A stretch of DNA of 10,919 nt from CAYLQD01 sp043819695 (GCA_043819695.1 JBDREM010000292.1:1-10919), one strand, 5' to 3'; numbered from the stretch's first letter, positions 1-7,805 are shown. Notes: generated by a model not told the origin, from the letters alone. Numbers and translations: made by a program.

Positions 1-1
1 A

Positions 2-3000
2 GCGGCCCAGGCCTCCGCCGAGAGGGCCGCCGGGACCGCAGAGCAGCTTACGAAACAGGCGATACAGGTGGCCGAAGAAGCAAGGAGCATCGCCAACCAG
101 GCGCTCGCAAGAGCCGAGGAGGCCCAGGCAGCGGATACCAACGCGCCCGCGGAACTCACCGGCCGGATGGAAGAGGCGGTCGAGAGCGCAAACGCCGCGC
201 AAAGGGCCGCCGAGGGCGCGCAGACCGCAGCACACGCCGCCGCCGACACGGCCGCAAGAATCGCAAAAGAGGCGCAAAAGGCCGCCCACGATGCGAGGCA
301 GACGGCGCACGAAGCAGCCGAGAAGGCCGAGCGCCGGGAGGCCGCCGACTCGCAGTGGCCGAACGAACTCCGCCAGGCCACTCAAGCTTTCGCCGAGGCC
401 GCCGAGGCCGCCCGCAAGACCGCCGAAGACGCCATGAACGTCGCACTGGCAGCACAGTCCGCGGCCGAGACCGCGCGGGCCGCCGCCGAAGAGGCGGCCG
501 CAAAGACCGAACGGGCCCAGGCGGCGGGATCGCAGCGCTCCGATGAGGCCCTGCAAGAAGCACAGAACGCCCGCGAGGCCGCCGAGAACGCGCAGCTCGC
601 GGCGCGCGAAGCGGCTGAAAGAGCCGAGCACCGGTCCGCCCAGGAACACGAACAGACCACGAAGGCCGTGCAAGAAGCACAGGCCGCAAAGAAAGCCGCA
701 GAGGAAACGCGAGCCGAAGCCTGCAACGCCGCGCGCGCCGCCGCACAAATTGCAGAAGAAGCCCTCGAGACCGCCCGGAGCGCCAACGCGACCGCGCAAG
801 GAACAGCAGAGAAGACCGAACAGTTCGACCTCGCTCGAGTGCAGGGGGCCGCCGAAATCGCAGCGGCGGCCGCCAAGATCGCCCGGGACGCCAAGGAGAT
901 CGCGGAGAACGCTCAAAGGGCGGCCGGCGGCGCACAAACGGCCGCGAACGAAGCCGCGAAGAGAACGCAACAACTCGACGCGCCCGGCCTCCACAAGGCC
1001 GTCGAAGCCGCCTCGCAAGACGCCGATAAGGCGGCCCGGGCCGCCCAGGAAGCGGAAACTGCAGCGAACGAAGCTCAACAGGCGGCACACGCAGCGCAAG
1101 CGCATACGCACGAAGTTGCCGACCGGGTCGACCTGGCGATCGCCGCCGAATCGAAGCGGGTGGCCGAGATCATGCAGACGGTCGATGCGGCGAACCAGAC
1201 CGCCGAAGCGGCAAGGGACGCCGCGGACAAAGCGATCGAGAAGGCCGAGCTGCTTGAGACCACAGAACTGCAGCACGCAGTCCAGGCCGCGACACACGCT
1301 GCAAAGACCGCGATCGACGCAGCCGAGGGCTCCAGGGCCATCCTGCAGGAAACACTCGAGGCCACCCGAAAAACAGACCTAAAAGCCAACGAAACTCTGG
1401 AGGCCGCGAGAAGAACCGCAGACGAATCACAGCGCTCCGCCGACGACGCCCGCACGACTGCCCTGCGAGCCGTCGAAAAAGCTGAACAGACGCAGACCCA
1501 AGCGCGGGAACAGATCGAGAAGCTGACTCAAGAGCTGCACGCAGCGACAAAGGCAGCGGAAGACGCACAAGAAACTGCCAACGTCGCGGCCGAAGCAGCG
1601 GAAAGCGCGGGCGCAAAAGCACACGAAATACACGATGCGGTAAAGGCCGCCCTTAAGACGGCTCAACAGGCCGCCTCCGTCGCAGAAGAGGCGCAAGCCG
1701 CCGAATCCCGCTTCGCCGCCGAGACCGAGCAGGAGATCAAGGCCGTCCGCGAGGCGGCCGAACAGGCGAAGGCCGCCTCGGCCGACGCGATTCAGAAGGC
1801 CGAGCAAGTGCCAGCCGTCGAACTGCAGGCAAACATTGCGGAAGCGATGGCGGCCGCACGGGCTGCTGCCCAAACGGCCGAGCAGGCCAATCAGGCCGCG
1901 GAAGACGCTCGGGCCGCCGCCCGCGCACAGGCCGACGAGGCCGAGCAGAAGCGCACGGCCGACTTGCAGAGCATCGCCAAGGCGTTGCAGGAGGCCCGGG
2001 CGGCGCGAAAGGCGGCCGAGAACTCGACGCGCCTCGCCCGTGAAGCGCCCGAGAGGTTCGCGCCGCTCTCGACCGATCAACTGCAGCAGGCGGCCGAGAG
2101 CGCGACAAAGGCCGCAAGGGCCGCGGGCAAGGCGGCCGAGAAGGCTGAGAGAATCGCAACGGAAGTGCAAAAGCAGGGCAACGACGCGAAGGCAAGCCTC
2201 CGAGAAGCGGCCACGTCGGCCACACGAATCGCTGATGAAGCGCGCCAGATCGCCACAGACGCACAGGCCGCCGCACGCGAGGCCGCCGATACCGTAACGG
2301 CAATCAGAGAGGGCGCCCTGCAAGCCAGCAAAGACGCCGCGCAGGCCGCGCAAGCGGCCGCGGAGAAGACAGAGAGACTGGAGGCTGAGGGATTGCGACA
2401 GGTCACGAGAGCCGTCGAGGAAGCGCAGATCGCAAGGAAAACGGCCGAAGAAGCCAAGAGCATCAGTGAACAGGCTATGGCCCGCGAGGATCAGGGCCAG
2501 GCCGCGGCGGTCGGCAGGTCCGTAGAAGCCGCCGGCGAGGCCGCGAACGCTGCCAGGGATGCTCGGGCCGCGCGGGATGCTGCTCGAGCCGCGGAAGCGG
2601 CCGCGCAGGAACTCGCCGGCACCACCAGGCAGGCCGCCGAAGATGCGCAGAAAGTCGCTCGCGATGCCGGAGCGGCGGCGCTCCGCGCGGCCGAGAAAAC
2701 GGAGCACATCCTCGCGGACGAATGGGAGCAATTTATCGACGCTGCAACGACTATCGCAAAGGCGGCAACCGAAGCGGCACAAGAGGCCGGGAGCATCGCC
2801 GAGGACGCTCGCAAGACGGCCTCCGATGCGAAAGCGACCGCCCTTCAGGCGGCCGCGGAAGCCGGGCAGGCCGAAACTGCGGAGCTCAGGAAAGCTGCCG
2901 ACACGGCGATGAAAACGGCCCAGGCCGCGGGCGAAGTCGCTCAAGGCGCCCACGACACCGCAAGGGAGGCCCGCCAGGCGGCGCAAGATGCGCAGGCCGC

Positions 3001-3484
3001 CGCCCGCGAGGCGGCCGGCGCCGCGAAGGATGTCGCAGAGCAGGCGCAGCAGGCCGCCGAGAAGGCTCAACAGGCGGACAGCTTCGGCCTGAAACGGATA
3101 GCCGAGGCCGCGACCGCGGCGGCAAGGAACGCGGAGAGCGCCGCCCTCGACGCAAGGCAAATCGCGGAGCGGGCCTATAAGGCGGCTCAAGGCGCTCACC
3201 AGGCCGCTCGGGACGCGCAGGCCACCGCCCACGACGCCCTCGAAAAGGCAGCGAAAACTCATGCCGCAGAACTGCGCCAGGCGGTCGAGGCCACCAGTCT
3301 TGCCGCCGAAGCGGCGAAGAACGCGGCCGAAAGCGCTCGGAGGGTAACACAGGAGGTCCTGGCGCAGGAGACCACCGGGGGACACCGGGTGTCCACTGGT
3401 CAAGAACGCGCAGAACCCGCGGCGAAACCGGCAAGAGGGCGTGCCGAACCGCAACGCCGCAAGGCGCGAAAGATGATTCTCTAG
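2..3484 (+). CDS. Giant alanine-rich coiled-coil protein, 5'-partial
   Basis: About 1160 codons are visible, with the TAG stop at 3482-3484. The frame is open to the left edge. The 22 codons before the GTG at 68 have the same Ala/Glu/Gln/Lys/Arg composition, so that GTG is internal and the start lies upstream. Alanine dominates throughout. In places it occupies successive a and d heptad positions: in 3122-3250 thirteen alanines follow strict 3-4-3-4 spacing, the hallmark of a tightly packed alanine zipper. Helical runs are broken by short less alanine-rich stretches carrying Pro, Gly, Trp or Phe (near 350-370, 975-990, 1250-1270, 2045-2085, 3080-3090), often followed by [E/G]-L-[R/Q/H/K]. I see no membrane span or enzymatic motif in the visible part. 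The last 38 residues are not heptad-like and end in a basic Pro/Arg/Lys tail. Function is unknown; a structural or scaffold role is inference. Any N-terminal domain or signal is outside the window. Confidence 0.85.
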   Translation, partial: AAQASAERAAGTAEQLTKQAIQVAEEARSIANQALARAEEAQAADTNAPAELTGRMEEAVESANAAQRAAEGAQTAAHAAADTAARIAKEAQKAAHDARQTAHEAAEKAERREAADSQWPNELRQATQAFAEAAEAARKTAEDAMNVALAAQSAAETARAAAEEAAAKTERAQAAGSQRSDEALQEAQNAREAAENAQLAAREAAERAEHRSAQEHEQTTKAVQEAQAAKKAAEETRAEACNAARAAAQIAEEALETARSANATAQGTAEKTEQFDLARVQGAAEIAAAAAKIARDAKEIAENAQRAAGGAQTAANEAAKRTQQLDAPGLHKAVEAASQDADKAARAAQEAETAANEAQQAAHAAQAHTHEVADRVDLAIAAESKRVAEIMQTVDAANQTAEAARDAADKAIEKAELLETTELQHAVQAATHAAKTAIDAAEGSRAILQETLEATRKTDLKANETLEAARRTADESQRSADDARTTALRAVEKAEQTQTQAREQIEKLTQELHAATKAAEDAQETANVAAEAAESAGAKAHEIHDAVKAALKTAQQAASVAEEAQAAESRFAAETEQEIKAVREAAEQAKAASADAIQKAEQVPAVELQANIAEAMAAARAAAQTAEQANQAAEDARAAARAQADEAEQKRTADLQSIAKALQEARAARKAAENSTRLAREAPERFAPLSTDQLQQAAESATKAARAAGKAAEKAERIATEVQKQGNDAKASLREAATSATRIADEARQIATDAQAAAREAADTVTAIREGALQASKDAAQAAQAAAEKTERLEAEGLRQVTRAVEEAQIARKTAEEAKSISEQAMAREDQGQAAAVGRSVEAAGEAANAARDARAARDAARAAEAAAQELAGTTRQAAEDAQKVARDAGAAALRAAEKTEHILADEWEQFIDAATTIAKAATEAAQEAGSIAEDARKTASDAKATALQAAAEAGQAETAELRKAADTAMKTAQAAGEVAQGAHDTAREARQAAQDAQAAAREAAGAAKDVAEQAQQAAEKAQQADSFGLKRIAEAATAAARNAESAALDARQIAERAYKAAQGAHQAARDAQATAHDALEKAAKTHAAELRQAVEATSLAAEAAKNAAESARRVTQEVLAQETTGGHRVSTGQERAEPAAKPARGRAEPQRRKARKMIL

Positions 3485-3561
3485 CCGGTCAACCTGCAAA
3501 GCCCCGACACGTCCCGCCGAACCCGGCTCATTCACCGCCGGTTCAACCAGCAGCGCCGGAA

Positions 3562-3596
3562 TTTGCATTGCAAAGGTTCACGGCCTTTGCTACCAT
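3562..3596 (+). promoter_or_regulatory. Candidate sigma70-like promoter with overlapping palindromes
   Basis: In the 169-nt gap between the coiled-coil gene and the EIIA gene, TTGCAA (3568-3573) and TACCAT (3591-3596) each match the -35 and -10 consensus at 4 of 6 positions and are 17 nt apart. The -35 lies in a 13-bp palindrome TTTGCA-T-TGCAAA (3562-3574). A second inverted repeat, GCAAAGG (3570-3576) with CCTTTGC (3584-3590), fills the spacer. A regulator bound to either would cover the promoter. The rest of the gap holds one weak bulged stem (3519-3527 with 3537-3544) with no T-run, so I see no intrinsic terminator for the upstream gene. This is the only clear place for the EIIA-ATPase operon promoter, but the evidence is sequence resemblance alone. 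Confidence 0.35.
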
Positions 3597-3653
3597 CCTC
3601 CCCAGCGTCGGCAGTTGCATCGCACCTTTGTTCCAGTGGAGACTGTCCCCAGC

Positions 3654-4118
3654 ATGAGGCTTCTCGAAATTCTCGACCTCGGCGTCGTCAAGATCGCGAT
3701 GGAGTCAACCGACAAGGAGGAATCGTTCGAGGAGCTCATCGATCTTCTCGTCCGGGCCGGCCGGCTCAGCGACCGCGAAGCGGCGCTCGACGCGATCAAC
3801 AGGCGGGAAGAGATGCGGAGCACGGGCATCGGCAAGGGCGTGGCCATCCCGCACGGCAAGGACGAATCGATCAAGCAGATCACAGCCGCCGCCGGCACCT
3901 CGGCCAAAGGCATCGAGTTCGACGCCATCGACGGCAAACCCGTGCACCTCGTCTTCCTGGTGCTGGCCGAGGTCAACAACCCCGGGCCGCACCTCCAGAC
4001 CCTCTCCGAGATCGCCACCTGCCTGAACGAACCGGGCAAATACGACAAGCTTGTCAACGCGAAGACCCCCGAACAATTCCTGAAGCAGCTCGAACTCTCC
4101 GGCGACGAGGCCCTGTAG
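3654..4118 (+). CDS. PTS EIIA-domain protein (fructose/nitrogen-type)
   Basis: A 154-residue single-domain EIIA of the fructose/mannitol/PtsN fold. In this family the protein takes a phosphoryl group from HPr or NPr on a histidine and either passes it to EIIB or acts as a regulator. The active-site motif is GKGVAIPHGK, with His67 as phosphate acceptor. The second family motif, GPHLQTLSEI, carries His113. The N-terminus (LLEILDLGVVKIAMESTDKE) matches the usual family start, which supports the ATG at 3654 over the in-frame TTG at 3615 or GTG at 3636. A weak GGAG lies at 3638-3641. There is no EIIB or EIIC domain and no PTS permease gene nearby, which favours a regulatory role. The V-ATPase operon starts 4 nt after its stop, so co-transcription and a link to ATPase or ion homeostasis are plausible but inferred. 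Confidence 0.9.
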   Translation: MRLLEILDLGVVKIAMESTDKEESFEELIDLLVRAGRLSDREAALDAINRREEMRSTGIGKGVAIPHGKDESIKQITAAAGTSAKGIEFDAIDGKPVHLVFLVLAEVNNPGPHLQTLSEIATCLNEPGKYDKLVNAKTPEQFLKQLELSGDEAL

Positions 4119-4122
4119 CGCC

Positions 4123-4434
4123 GTGAAAGAAACCATCGCCGAAATGCTGAAGGTCGAGGCTGAGGCGAAGGAGATCGTTGCCGCGGCGCAGGGCGAAGCG
4201 GAGAGGATCGTCCGGCAGGCGCGGCAGGAGGCGGCCGCGATGCAGGGCGCCGCGGAACGCGACGCCCAGGCCGAATCGGTGAAGATCATCGAGGATGGCA
4301 TTCAGGAGGCGCGCAGGCGCCGCGGCGACATGCTCGCCGAGATCGACAGGAAGGCCGAACAACTGCGTCACGTGCCGCAGGAGAAAGTCGAGGCTGCGAA
4401 GGCCCTCATACTCGCCGCCCTGACCGGCCGCTGA
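4123..4434 (+). CDS. V/A-type ATPase subunit G/H (peripheral stalk)
   Basis: A 103-residue, mostly helical, charged protein with a GTG start 4 nt after the EIIA stop; GAGG at 4107-4110 inside the EIIA gene can serve as ribosome site. Residues 1 to about 80 form a continuous Ala/Glu/Arg coiled coil. The C-terminus (about 84-103) is a short hydrophobic helix after VPQEKVEAA, as is typical of the H subunit of archaeal and G subunit of Thermus V/A-ATPases (usual length about 100-120). It should pair with subunit E to form the peripheral stalk that holds the A3B3 head against the membrane stator. The assignment relies on position first in the ATPase operon, size and composition, because coiled-coil stalk proteins carry few diagnostic residues. 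An in-frame ATG at codon 8 is a less likely start. Confidence 0.8.
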   Translation: MKETIAEMLKVEAEAKEIVAAAQGEAERIVRQARQEAAAMQGAAERDAQAESVKIIEDGIQEARRRRGDMLAEIDRKAEQLRHVPQEKVEAAKALILAALTGR

Positions 4435-4461
4435 CAGAACTCGAAACCCCGTATTCTGCTC

Positions 4462-5487
4462 ATGGCAAACCTCGATTTCATCGTCGCAAAAGTTCGCGGG
4501 ATGCGCGGAAAGATCCACGAAGGCCCGCTGCTTCTCGCCCTCTGCGAACTGCCGAACATCCGTGACCTCGCCGCGGCGCTCGCGCCCGGCCGGCCCATCG
4601 GCGATACCATCGGCCTGCAGCGGCACCTCACCGCCGAACACGTCGCCTCGCTCCACACCATCCTGAACCACCTCGACGGCTGGGAGGCCCGCCTCTTCCT
4701 CGCCATGCTCCGGCGCTACCAGGCCGAGAACCTGAAGGTCATCCTGCGCTGCTGGGCCGCGAAGTCGAACGAGTCGCTCCTCGCCGCATACACCGTCGAC
4801 GTGCCGGCGCCGCTCGGCCTTCCCGCGCAGTACCTGATGAAGTCGCCCGACCTCGAGACGCTCATCGGCCGGGTGCCCGTGAACATGCTGCGCGAAGGCG
4901 CGATGCTCGGGCTCGGCGAGTTCGAAGAGTCCGGCCGCATGTTCTTCGTCGAGGCCGGCATCGACAAGGCCTGCTTCGCCGAGCTCGGCCGCGCGGCCGA
5001 TGAAGCCCGGGGCGAAGCGCGCGACGCCGTGCTCGGCCTCGTCCACCTCGAACTCGACATCTGCAACGTGATGCTCGTGCTCCGCGGCCTGTTCAACTAC
5101 TCGATGAACTTCAACAAGCTGCGCCTGTTCCTGGCGCCGTTCGGCGATCACGCCGGCATGAACGTTCTGGAGGACATCCGCGGCGCGGAGAACCTCGACG
5201 CCGCCGCTCTGCGCGTCCCGGCCGCGCTACTGGAGCCGGACGGAGCGGCGCTGACCGGCGACACGGTCGAGACGGCGATGTGGCGAAAGCTGTACCACGC
5301 CGCCCATCGACAGTATTATGCGTCGGTGCTCGACTTCGGCGCGGTCGCCGCGTTCCACTACATCAAACGCATCGAGCTGCGGAACCTCATCAGGATCAGC
5401 GAACACATTCGTTACGGCGAGCGCGGCGCCGCCATACGCGACAAGCTGATCGGACTGCCGCGCGTCGCGGCGGCGGAGGCGATCTGA
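4462..5487 (+). CDS. V/A-type ATPase subunit C (AC39/d family)
   Basis: A 341-residue soluble helical protein of the AC39/subunit d family (usual bacterial and archaeal length about 320-350). In these enzymes it forms the socket on the cytoplasmic face of the c-ring and couples the central rotor stalk (D, F) to ring rotation. Visible family features are the N-terminal FIVAKVRGMRGKI segment and the C-terminal region with ISEHIRYG and a final RDKLIGLP; an internal LVHLELDICNVMLVLRGLF helix (about 192-210) is also consistent with the fold. The ATG at 4462 follows a 27-nt gap with no convincing Shine-Dalgarno sequence, so translation may depend on coupling or a weak site. The stop is 1 nt before the subunit I start. 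In the common Thermus and archaeal order this gene follows E; here it precedes I. Confidence 0.88.
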   Translation: MANLDFIVAKVRGMRGKIHEGPLLLALCELPNIRDLAAALAPGRPIGDTIGLQRHLTAEHVASLHTILNHLDGWEARLFLAMLRRYQAENLKVILRCWAAKSNESLLAAYTVDVPAPLGLPAQYLMKSPDLETLIGRVPVNMLREGAMLGLGEFEESGRMFFVEAGIDKACFAELGRAADEARGEARDAVLGLVHLELDICNVMLVLRGLFNYSMNFNKLRLFLAPFGDHAGMNVLEDIRGAENLDAAALRVPAALLEPDGAALTGDTVETAMWRKLYHAAHRQYYASVLDFGAVAAFHYIKRIELRNLIRISEHIRYGERGAAIRDKLIGLPRVAAAEAI

Positions 5488-5488
5488 A

Positions 5489-7411
5489 ATGTTCGTCTCG
5501 GCGCGCATGAAGAAAATCGAAATCCTCACGCTCGCCTCCGACGAGCCGGAGGTCACCGAGACCGTCGGCGAGATGGGCGTGCTGCATCTCACCCGCGCCC
5601 CCGCCGAGGGCGGAGCCGTCCCGCTCGAGGGGCCGGAGTCGCAGGAGAGCAAGGCCCGCCTCGAAGCGCTGTGGGCCCGCGCCGACGGCCTCTGCAAGGC
5701 CCTCCGCATCGAGACTGCAGGGGTTCCGGAGACGACGCCCCACTCGACCATTATAGAAGCCGAGCGCGGCCTCGAAACGATCGAGGCCGATGTCCGGAAG
5801 ATTACGGACGAGCGCGACGCGCTGAACGGCTCGCGCAGCCAGGTCGAGAAGCTGCTTCGTGACACGGCCATCCTGCGCGACATCGACGCACCCGTCGAGC
5901 AGCTCGCGGAACTGAGCTTCCTGCACTTCGCCATCGGCGGCATGAGCGGCGAGGCCGCGGCCGCAACGGAGGAAGAGCTGGGCGACCGCGCCGTCGTCCT
6001 GCCGTACACATCGTCATACGGCGAGAAAAAAGTCGTCGCCATCTCCAGCAAGAAGGGCCGCTGGGCCCTCGAGTCGGCGCTCGAGAAGCATGGCTTCAAG
6101 CGCGACAAGCTGCCCGACGACGAGACCGGCGTGCCCGCGAAGATCATCGAGCTCGCCGAGAAGCGGATGGACGACCTGCTCGCGAGGACGAAGAAGCTCA
6201 ACGAGGCGGCCCGGGCCGCCGCCGAAAAGCACGGGGACCTGCTCCTCGCCGTCCGCCGCAGGATCAGGACCGAGCTCCGGATGGTCGGTGCCCGCGCCAA
6301 CTTCGCACACACCTGGGCGACGATGCTCATCAGCGGCTGGATACCCGAAGACAGGGTCCACGCGCTCTGCGAGACCGTGCTCGACATCACGCACCAGCGG
6401 GCCGTCATCGAGATACGCGACCCGCAGGCGGGCGACGAAGAGCCGCCGACATTGCTGAAGAACCCCTCGATCTTCCGCCCGTTCGAGATGCTCGTCTCGG
6501 CCTACAGCACGCCGCACTACAACGAGATCGAGCCGACGCCGTTCATCGCCGTGCTCTTCGTCCTGATGTTCGGCCTGATGTTCGGCGACGTCGGCCACTC
6601 CGGCCTGCTCCTCATCGCCGGAATCGCGATGTGGATCAAGGGCAAGAACAAAACCCGCGACGCAGGCATAATCCTCACGTTCTGCGCCGTCTCGGGCGTC
6701 GTCTTCGGCGCGGTCTACGGCAGCTACTTCGGCATCGAGAAGGGCGGCCTGCTGCCGCCGCTCGAGAACGCCGAGCGCCTGCTCGCCCTCACCGTGTTCT
6801 TCGGCGTCGGCGTGATCAGCCTCGGCATCATTCTGAACATCATCAACCGGTTCCGCCGGCGTGAATACGCGGAGGGCTCGTTCGACAAGTTCGGCATCGT
6901 GGGCGGGATCTTCTACTGGGGCTCGGTCACGATCGCCATACGCGGGATCGTGACGGGCGGCGGCGTAAGCTGGGTCGCCATCGTGCTGCTCGTCATCGCG
7001 CCGCTCGCGCTGATCTTCGCGTACAAGCCGCTCGTGGCGCTCCGGCGCCGCCGGCCCGGCGGCGAGAGCGAGGGGCTGTTCATCGTGTTCGTCGAGAGCG
7101 CCATCGAGGCGTTCGAGGCCGTCCTGCTCTACATGGCCAACACGCTCTCGTTCGCGCGAATTGCCGCGTTCGCGCTGGCCCACGCCGGCCTGTCGTTCGC
7201 GGTCTTCGAGATCATGAGAGCCGCCCGCGCGTTCCCAGGCGGGCCGGTCTGGGCCGTGTGCGTCTTCATCGCCGGCACGCTCATCATCCTGCTCCTCGAG
7301 GGATTGATCGTCGGCATACAGTCGATGCGGCTCCAGTACTACGAGTTCTTCAACAAGTTCTTCCGCGGCGAGGGCCGCGCGTATAATCCGTTCAGCCTTA
7401 AGTCCGAATGA
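5489..7411 (+). CDS. V/A-type ATPase subunit I (a subunit, membrane stator)
   Basis: 640 residues, the normal size of the I/a subunit, which forms the two ion half-channels against the c-ring. Residues 1 to about 345 are the cytoplasmic domain, starting with the family-typical MKKIEIL at residue 7 and GEMGVLHL (27-34). Membrane segments follow from about residue 350: PFIAVLFVLMFGLMFGDVGHSG (351-372), the GxxFGxxYGSYFG region (about 403-415), and helices near 432-453, 469-489, 493-512, 535-575 and 587-612. NTLSFARIAAFALAHA (551-566) contains Arg557, and MRLQYYEFF contains Arg614; these align with the two essential arginines of a subunits (yeast Vph1 R735 and R799). The ATG at 5489 is 1 nt after the subunit C stop and has GGAGG (5475-5479) at 9-nt spacing. 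All key residues look intact. Confidence 0.95.
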   Translation: MFVSARMKKIEILTLASDEPEVTETVGEMGVLHLTRAPAEGGAVPLEGPESQESKARLEALWARADGLCKALRIETAGVPETTPHSTIIEAERGLETIEADVRKITDERDALNGSRSQVEKLLRDTAILRDIDAPVEQLAELSFLHFAIGGMSGEAAAATEEELGDRAVVLPYTSSYGEKKVVAISSKKGRWALESALEKHGFKRDKLPDDETGVPAKIIELAEKRMDDLLARTKKLNEAARAAAEKHGDLLLAVRRRIRTELRMVGARANFAHTWATMLISGWIPEDRVHALCETVLDITHQRAVIEIRDPQAGDEEPPTLLKNPSIFRPFEMLVSAYSTPHYNEIEPTPFIAVLFVLMFGLMFGDVGHSGLLLIAGIAMWIKGKNKTRDAGIILTFCAVSGVVFGAVYGSYFGIEKGGLLPPLENAERLLALTVFFGVGVISLGIILNIINRFRRREYAEGSFDKFGIVGGIFYWGSVTIAIRGIVTGGGVSWVAIVLLVIAPLALIFAYKPLVALRRRRPGGESEGLFIVFVESAIEAFEAVLLYMANTLSFARIAAFALAHAGLSFAVFEIMRAARAFPGGPVWAVCVFIAGTLIILLLEGLIVGIQSMRLQYYEFFNKFFRGEGRAYNPFSLKSE

Positions 7412-7430
7412 GGCCAATCACTGCGTTCCT

Positions 7431-7435
7431 GGAGG
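7431..7435 (+). promoter_or_regulatory. Strong ribosome binding site for subunit K
   Basis: GGAGG lies 7 nt before the ATG at 7443, the best Shine-Dalgarno match and spacing in the operon. It decides between two ATGs: the one at 7436 directly abuts GGAGG and is out of frame with the c-subunit, while 7443 is ideally spaced. Strong initiation suits a ring protein needed in many copies per enzyme. Confidence 0.75.
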
Positions 7436-7442
7436 ATGTCTG

Positions 7443-7805
7443 ATGAGCAAGGCGAAGCTGGTCAGGTTTGTTGTGCTGTCGAGCGCCGCGATGCTGATGG
7501 TCACGCTCCTGCTGGGCGTTGCGCTCACGGAAGCGTCCGGCGCCGGCGGCAAGACGGAAGAGGCGAAGCAGGCTCACCCGGACGCGGGCTTCATCGCGCT
7601 CGCCGCCGCCATCTGCGTCGCGGGCGGCATGCTGGGCGCGGGCTACGCAGTCGGCAAAGTCGGCTCGGCCGCGCTGGGCGCCGCGAGCGAGCGGCCGGAG
7701 ATAATGGGCCGCGCGCTCCTGTTCGTGGCGCTCGGCGAAGGTATCGGCATCCTCGGCCTCGTCGGCGGCGTCCTGCTCATGGGCTACCTGACGATCGCAA
7801 AGTAG
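7443..7805 (+). CDS. V/A-type ATPase subunit K (c subunit, rotor-ring proteolipid)
   Basis: 120 residues. A hydrophobic N-terminal segment (about 7-28) is followed by a polar linker (29-48) and then a two-helix hairpin: helix 1 about 49-72, helix 2 about 89-116. Glu99, in FVALGEGIGILGLV, is the conserved ion-carrying carboxylate. The N-terminal segment looks like a cleavable signal or extra helix, as known for the Thermus thermophilus L subunit precursor; AxA-like candidate sites around residues 27-35 would leave a canonical proteolipid of about 85-90 residues. Helix 1 has no Gln, and no Ser, Thr or Tyr lies next to Glu99 or five residues on, so the usual Na+ ligands are missing and H+ coupling is more likely (inference). 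It has a strong ribosome site and lies 31 nt after subunit I. Confidence 0.93.
   Translation: MSKAKLVRFVVLSSAAMLMVTLLLGVALTEASGAGGKTEEAKQAHPDAGFIALAAAICVAGGMLGAGYAVGKVGSAALGAASERPEIMGRALLFVALGEGIGILGLVGGVLLMGYLTIAK

Noticed and set aside
68..70. GTG at 68 as the start of the coiled-coil gene
   Set aside because: The frame is open through the left edge, and the 22 codons before it have the same coiled-coil composition. It is an internal Val codon.
2..3484. Antifreeze-like or LEA-type 11-residue repeat protein
   Set aside because: The alanine spacing fits a 7-residue register (3-4-3-4) over the best stretch; I do not see regular 11-residue Thr-Ala-Ala units.
1427..3568. Long minus-strand open frame opposite the coiled-coil gene
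   Set aside because: It is produced by GC-rich Ala, Glu and Arg codons read backwards, gives a Leu/Arg/Gly-rich product with no recognisable domain, and overlaps a convincing coding strand.
3570..3600. Terminator for the coiled-coil gene
   Set aside because: The 7-bp stem is not followed by a T-run and overlaps a better promoter interpretation.
3615..3653. TTG at 3615 as EIIA start
   Set aside because: The extra 13 residues have no counterpart in the EIIA family, and the ATG at 3654 gives the usual N-terminus.
4054..7417. Minus-strand frames opposite subunits C and I
   Set aside because: They mirror conserved ATPase subunits, have no recognisable motif and arise from the strong third-position GC bias.
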